Below, one piece after another: positions 12,926-15,821 of a stretch of DNA of 15,821 bases. This stretch comes from Halobacteriales archaeon QH_10_70_21. GTDB taxonomy: Archaea > Halobacteriota > Halobacteria > Halobacteriales > Haloarculaceae. Numbering within the stretch: position 1 is the first letter of the stretch; each line of letters opens with the position of its first letter. Both the position numbers and the translations under genes were made by a program. Location of the stretch: the NCBI GenBank assembly GCA_003021325.1, contig PXQM01000193.1, positions 1 to 15,821 of the forward strand. Reading direction: 5' to 3'. The notes below the pieces were generated by a model, which saw nothing but the letters and a program-made list of their open reading frames with translations, was not told where the DNA came from and did not search any database.

Positions 12926-13926
12926 GACACCTCCGCGCCCGCGTCGTCCAGCGCCTCCCGGACCGCCCGGCAGACGCGGCGTCCGTCCTCGGGCGTGCCC
13001 AGTTCGGTGTCGGTCCGGACGACCGGCCGGTCCAGCTCCGTCCCGTCGGCGTCGTCGAGGACGAACGCGTCGGCGAACGGGTACGACGCGGCAACGCCCG
13101 CGGTGGAGGGGTCCCGCCCCGTGGCCGCCATCAGCTTCCCGGCCGGCCCCGAGAAGAGCCGGTCCTCGACGAACGGCGAGACGGCGACCACCGTCGTCGA
13201 CTCCAGGGCCGCCCGGAATGCGTCCATCGCGAGCATCGGCCCGATGCTCGTGACGGGGTTCGAGGGCCCGATGACGACCGGGTCCTCGAGAGCCGTCAGC
13301 ACCGCGTCGGTCGGGTCGGCCGCTTCTGCGCCCCGGAACTCGACGTTCTCGACTGTCGGGTCGGCGCGGCGGGCGACCCAGAACTCCTGGAAGTGCATCG
13401 GCCCCTCGTCGGTGTGGATTATCGTCGCCACGGGGTCGTCGCTCATCGGCAGGACGGGCCGCTCGACGCCGAGACCGTCGGCGAGCGTCCGGACGACCTC
13501 GGTCAGCGTGCGCCCCTCGTCGAGTAGCCCGGTCCGGGTGACGTGGACGGCCCGGTCGCGGTCGCCCAGCTCCATGAACTCCGCGACGCCCGAGAAGCGC
13601 CGCCAGCGCGCGATGTCGCGGCCGGCGGTCTGGGCCGCGTCGGGCAGGTAACGGGGCCCTGCCCCGAGGCCGGCGGCCGCCGCGAGCCGCTTCACCTCCT
13701 CGTGGGTCTCCGTCGTATCGTCGGCGATTCCCCACCAGGTGTCGCGGTCCAGCAGGTCCGCCTCGGAGAACAGCACCGTATCGACGTCGGGACAGACGAG
13801 CAGGCCGCCCATCTCGACGTCGTCACCGGTGTTGCAGACGACGGGCGTCGCCGCCGGCTCGAAGACCGACGACGCCCCGTAGAGGAGCTTCGGCGTCCCC
13901 GTCCCGCCGGCGAGAAACGTGACCAT
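12922..13926 (-). CDS. cofD: 2-phospho-L-lactate transferase (coenzyme F420 synthesis)
   Basis: A 334-residue cytoplasmic enzyme that transfers the phospholactyl (or related) moiety from an activated guanylyl precursor to the deazaflavin Fo, giving F420-0. CofD marks are the N-terminal [20 protein letters not shown] (1-20), [20 protein letters not shown] (31-50), WWGIADDT (64-71), a middle [20 protein letters not shown], and [18 protein letters not shown] in the C-terminal half, which lies in the substrate-binding region. Length is typical (about 310-340). It heads an operon with overlapping downstream genes (Dus-like, citG-like, DUF447). A GATACAAAC box at 13949-13957 is centred 27 nt before ATG 13926, so translation is probably leaderless. 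Confidence 0.94.
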   Translation of the reverse strand: MVTFLAGGTGTPKLLYGASSVFEPAATPVVCNTGDDVEMGGLLVCPDVDTVLFSEADLLDRDTWWGIADDTTETHEEVKRLAAAAGLGAGPRYLPDAAQTAGRDIARWRRFSGVAEFMELGDRDRAVHVTRTGLLDEGRTLTEVVRTLADGLGVERPVLPMSDDPVATIIHTDEGPMHFQEFWVARRADPTVENVEFRGAEAADPTDAVLTALEDPVVIGPSNPVTSIGPMLAMDAFRAALESTTVVAVSPFVEDRLFSGPAGKLMAATGRDPSTAGVAASYPFADAFVLDDADGTELDRPVVRTDTELGTPEDGRRVCRAVREALDDAGAEVS

Positions 13927-13948
13927 GTCCGGCCTTTCGGGCCGACGG

Positions 13949-13957
13949 GTTTGTATC
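13949..13957 (-). promoter_or_regulatory. TATA-like box of the cofD operon
   Basis: Minus strand GATACAAAC is centred 27 nt before the cofD ATG. Between it and the ATG, CGGCC-TTTCG-GGCCG (13930-13944) is a small inverted repeat that could affect initiation. Confidence 0.5.
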
Positions 13958-13990
13958 TGACGAGCGGCGACTCGTTCGTGAGGGGTGAGT

Positions 13991-14008
13991 CACCGGCCGC
14001 GGCCGGTG
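13991..14008. repeat. Perfect 18-bp palindrome between divergent genes
   Basis: CACCGGCCG directly followed by CGGCCGGTG gives a perfect 18-bp palindrome with no spacer. It sits in the 209-nt gap between divergent cofD and the HD-domain gene, 38 nt upstream of the cofD TATA-like box. It could be a binding site for a dimeric regulator acting on either gene. GC-rich sequence makes chance palindromes more frequent, so the meaning is uncertain. Confidence 0.45.
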
Positions 14009-14135
14009 TCCCCCGGGCGAGGACCTCCCGGCGAGACGCACGGGCACCGGAGCCCGGTCGCGTCACGACCCCGGACGCAATCGTCCTGCGTACGCGGTCG
14101 GACCGTTTTTGCCGCCGACCGCCGAAGCCATCCCA

Positions 14136-15275
14136 ATGAATGCCATCAAGGACTCCGTCCACGACTGGATTCCGCTGGGGCCGGTCGCCTCGGACCTCGT
14201 CGACACCCCGCCCGTCCAGCGGCTCCGCCACATCAAGCAGCTCTCGACGGTCCGGCTGGTCTACCCCTCGGCGTCCCACACGCGCTTCGAGCACTCGCTG
14301 GGCGTCTACCACCTGGCCCGCGAGGCCCTGCGGTCCCTCGGGGTCGACGGCGACCGCGCAGAACACGTCCGGGCCGCGGCGCTGCTGCACGACGTCGGCC
14401 ACGGCCCCTACGGCCACCAGACCGAGGACGTCATCCGGCGGCACACCGGCCGGGACCACGACGACATCGGCGAACTGCTCTACGAGACGGAGCTCGCCGG
14501 GGTCCTCGAGTCGCACGACCTCGACCCGGACCGCGTGGCGGGGCTCGTGGCGGGGGAGGGCGAGCTGGGCCAGCTGGTCTCGGGCGAACTCGACGTCGAC
14601 CGCATGGACTACCTCGTCCGGGACGCCCACCACACCGGCGTCCCCTACGGCACCATCGACACCGGCCGGTTCGTCCGCGAACTGCGGTTCGTCGGCGGCG
14701 ACCTCGTCCTGGCTGAGGGCAACGTCCAGACCGCCGAGTCGCTGCTACTCGCGCGCGGTCTGATGAACCCCGTCGTCTACAACCACCACGTCGCACGCAT
14801 CTCGAAGGCCATGCTGCGCCGGGCGACGGAGGCCCTGCTCGAGGTCGGCGCGGCGACGCCCCGGGAGGTCCGGCGGATGGACGACCGGGACCTCACGGTT
14901 GCGCTGCGGGAGTGCGAGGCCACCGCCGGGTTCGCCCGCGCGCTCGACACCCGCGACCTCTACAAGCGGGCGGTGTGGGCGGAGCTGGCCGACGTCCCCG
15001 GCGATCTCGTCGACGGCGACCACGAGACCCTCCAGGAGTTCGAGCGGGACATCGCCGACTACGCGGACGTCGACCCCGACGAGGTGATACTCGACGCCCC
15101 CAGCCGGCCGGAGCGCGAGCAGTGGCGGATGGGCGTCTACGCGCCGGAGGACCTGACCGACCGCGTCGGGAGCGCCGCCGAGAACGTCCTCGGGCTCGAC
15201 CTCGATGCGCTCGTCGTCGACGTCCGGCAGGGTATCAACACGACGCTGGACGAGTTCGACGGCGAGGCCGGGTAG
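14136..15275 (+). CDS. HD-domain phosphohydrolase, dNTPase/SAMHD1-like
   Basis: A 379-residue protein of the HD superfamily close to dNTP triphosphohydrolases, which remove triphosphate from deoxynucleotides and balance dNTP pools. The metal-binding set is complete: His53 in ASHTRFEHSLGVYHLA (47-62), His85-Asp86 in ALLHDVGHGPYGHQ (82-95), and Asp155 in ELDVDRMDYLVRDAHHTGVP (151-170), in the same arrangement as SAMHD1 H167, H206/D207 and D311. The N-terminal VHDWIPLGPVASDLVDTPPV with QRLRHIKQL is also typical. ATG 14136 (MNAIKDSVHD) was chosen over an upstream in-frame start at 14109 because it matches the family start; CGTTTTTG at 14103-14110 serves as promoter patch. No SAM domain is present. 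dNTPase activity is inferred from motifs only. Confidence 0.88.
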   Translation: MNAIKDSVHDWIPLGPVASDLVDTPPVQRLRHIKQLSTVRLVYPSASHTRFEHSLGVYHLAREALRSLGVDGDRAEHVRAAALLHDVGHGPYGHQTEDVIRRHTGRDHDDIGELLYETELAGVLESHDLDPDRVAGLVAGEGELGQLVSGELDVDRMDYLVRDAHHTGVPYGTIDTGRFVRELRFVGGDLVLAEGNVQTAESLLLARGLMNPVVYNHHVARISKAMLRRATEALLEVGAATPREVRRMDDRDLTVALRECEATAGFARALDTRDLYKRAVWAELADVPGDLVDGDHETLQEFERDIADYADVDPDEVILDAPSRPEREQWRMGVYAPEDLTDRVGSAAENVLGLDLDALVVDVRQGINTTLDEFDGEAG

Positions 15276-15324
15276 CTGCGGCCACGGTGGCCCCACGGCG
15301 TCCGGGACGCTGACGGTCGACCGG

Positions 15325-15332
15325 TTTTTATT
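15325..15332 (+). promoter_or_regulatory. TATA-like box of the amidohydrolase gene
   Basis: TTTTTATT at 15325-15332 is centred about 26 nt before ATG 15354. It lies 50 nt after the HD-domain gene stop, so the T-run may also help to end that transcript. Confidence 0.55.
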
Positions 15333-15353
15333 CCGGACGGCCGGAACGGAGGC

Positions 15354-15821
15354 ATGGAGCTCACGGGGCGGATACTCGCCGGTGACGACTACGAGCCGCT
15401 CGAGGGCCGGGTCATCGTCGAGGGCGGTGAGATCGCTGCCGTCGAGGAGCAGTCGACCGAATCGACCGACATCGTCTGTCCGGCGTTCGTCAACGCCCAC
15501 ACGCACGTCGGCGACTCCATCGCGAAAGAGGCGGGTCGGGGGCTTTCGCTCGAAGAGCTCGTCGCCCCGCCCGACGGCCTGAAACACCGACTGCTGGGGG
15601 ACGCCGACCGGGGCGACCTGGTCGAGGGGATGACCCGCTCGCTGTCGCTCATGGCGACGGGCGGCACCGCCGCCTGCCTCGAGTTCCGCGAGGGCGGCGT
15701 CGAGGGCGTCGAGGCGCTGGCCGAGGCCGCCGAGGGCGTCGGGGTCGAGCCGGTCGTCTTCGGTCGCGGGTCCGTCGACGTGGTCGGGGTCGCCGACGGG
15801 TTCGGTGCCAGCGGCGCCCAC
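15354..15821 (+). CDS. Amidohydrolase family protein (5' part, cut by the window end)
   Basis: The first 156 codons of a metal-dependent amidohydrolase; the frame is open to the last base. It begins with the small beta-sandwich typical of the family (MELTGRILAGDDYEPLEGRV, then IVEGGEIAAVEEQ), followed by the signature IVCPAFVNAHTHVGDSIAKE with the HxH metal ligands (about residues 49-51) and FVNAHTH as in chlorohydrolase/cytosine-deaminase-like members. A helical region with TGGTAACLEFREGG begins the TIM barrel. Full members have about 350-450 residues, so more than half is outside the window, and the substrate cannot be judged. The start ATG 15354 is well placed behind a TTTTTATT box. Confidence 0.85.
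   Translation, partial: MELTGRILAGDDYEPLEGRVIVEGGEIAAVEEQSTESTDIVCPAFVNAHTHVGDSIAKEAGRGLSLEELVAPPDGLKHRLLGDADRGDLVEGMTRSLSLMATGGTAACLEFREGGVEGVEALAEAAEGVGVEPVVFGRGSVDVVGVADGFGASGAH

Noticed and set aside
14745..15821. Long minus-strand open frame (358 codons) opposite the HD-domain and amidohydrolase genes
   Set aside because: It runs antisense to two well-supported genes and has no recognisable motifs; such shadows are routine in GC-rich genomes.

Overview
The window looks like a stretch of haloarchaeal chromosome. Base composition is very GC-rich, the encoded proteins are strongly acidic (Asp/Glu-rich, Lys-poor), most genes appear to be transcribed without a leader (an AT- or T-rich TATA-like patch about 25-30 nt before the start codon and no Shine-Dalgarno), and several gene families are archaeal or haloarchaeal (ribosomal protein S17e, MTH865-like, DUF447, CofD, membrane-anchored ArsR-type regulators). 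All identifications come from reading the sequence and recalling families; no database search was run.

Layout, left to right. (1) 1-1610, minus strand: a small zinc-ribbon protein, then two overlapping membrane-protein genes (a YjdF/DUF2238-like protein and an unrecognised partner) that are both broken by frameshifts. (2) 1800-3651: an MTH865-like protein, a two-helix membrane miniprotein and an ArsR-type regulator with a membrane tail on the plus strand, running head-on into and overlapping the 3' end of a DtxR-family metal regulator on the minus strand. (3) 3819-6313: a conserved hypothetical protein, divergent from hisD (histidinol dehydrogenase), then an enoyl-CoA hydratase/isomerase. (4) 6314-6947: a 634-base gene-free block with four similar small stem-loop repeats and an isolated AT-rich promoter-like patch. 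(5) 6948-8674: two paralogous short UspA-like proteins flanking a D-2-hydroxyacid dehydrogenase. (6) 8693-9185, minus: remains of another small membrane-protein gene. (7) 9457-10781, minus: asd (aspartate-semialdehyde dehydrogenase) and rps17e. (8) 10903-13926, minus: a tightly overlapping operon cofD (coenzyme F420 synthesis), a Dus-like TIM-barrel protein, a citG-like gene whose middle is missing, and DUF447. (9) 14136-15821, plus: an HD-domain dNTPase-like phosphohydrolase and the start of an amidohydrolase that runs off the window.

Functionally the intact genes are mostly housekeeping: His and Asp-family amino-acid synthesis, F420 synthesis, nucleotide hydrolysis, translation and metal homeostasis. 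The unusual content lies in the non-housekeeping parts: four disrupted genes in about 12 kb, a stem-loop repeat family in the gene-free block, a symmetric Usp-dehydrogenase-Usp arrangement, and an elaborate set of inverted repeats upstream of the DtxR-family gene. I do not see a mobile element, CRISPR array, tRNA or rRNA. I also see no clearly new multi-gene system; the stem-loop repeats and the altered citG locus are the best candidates for something undescribed.
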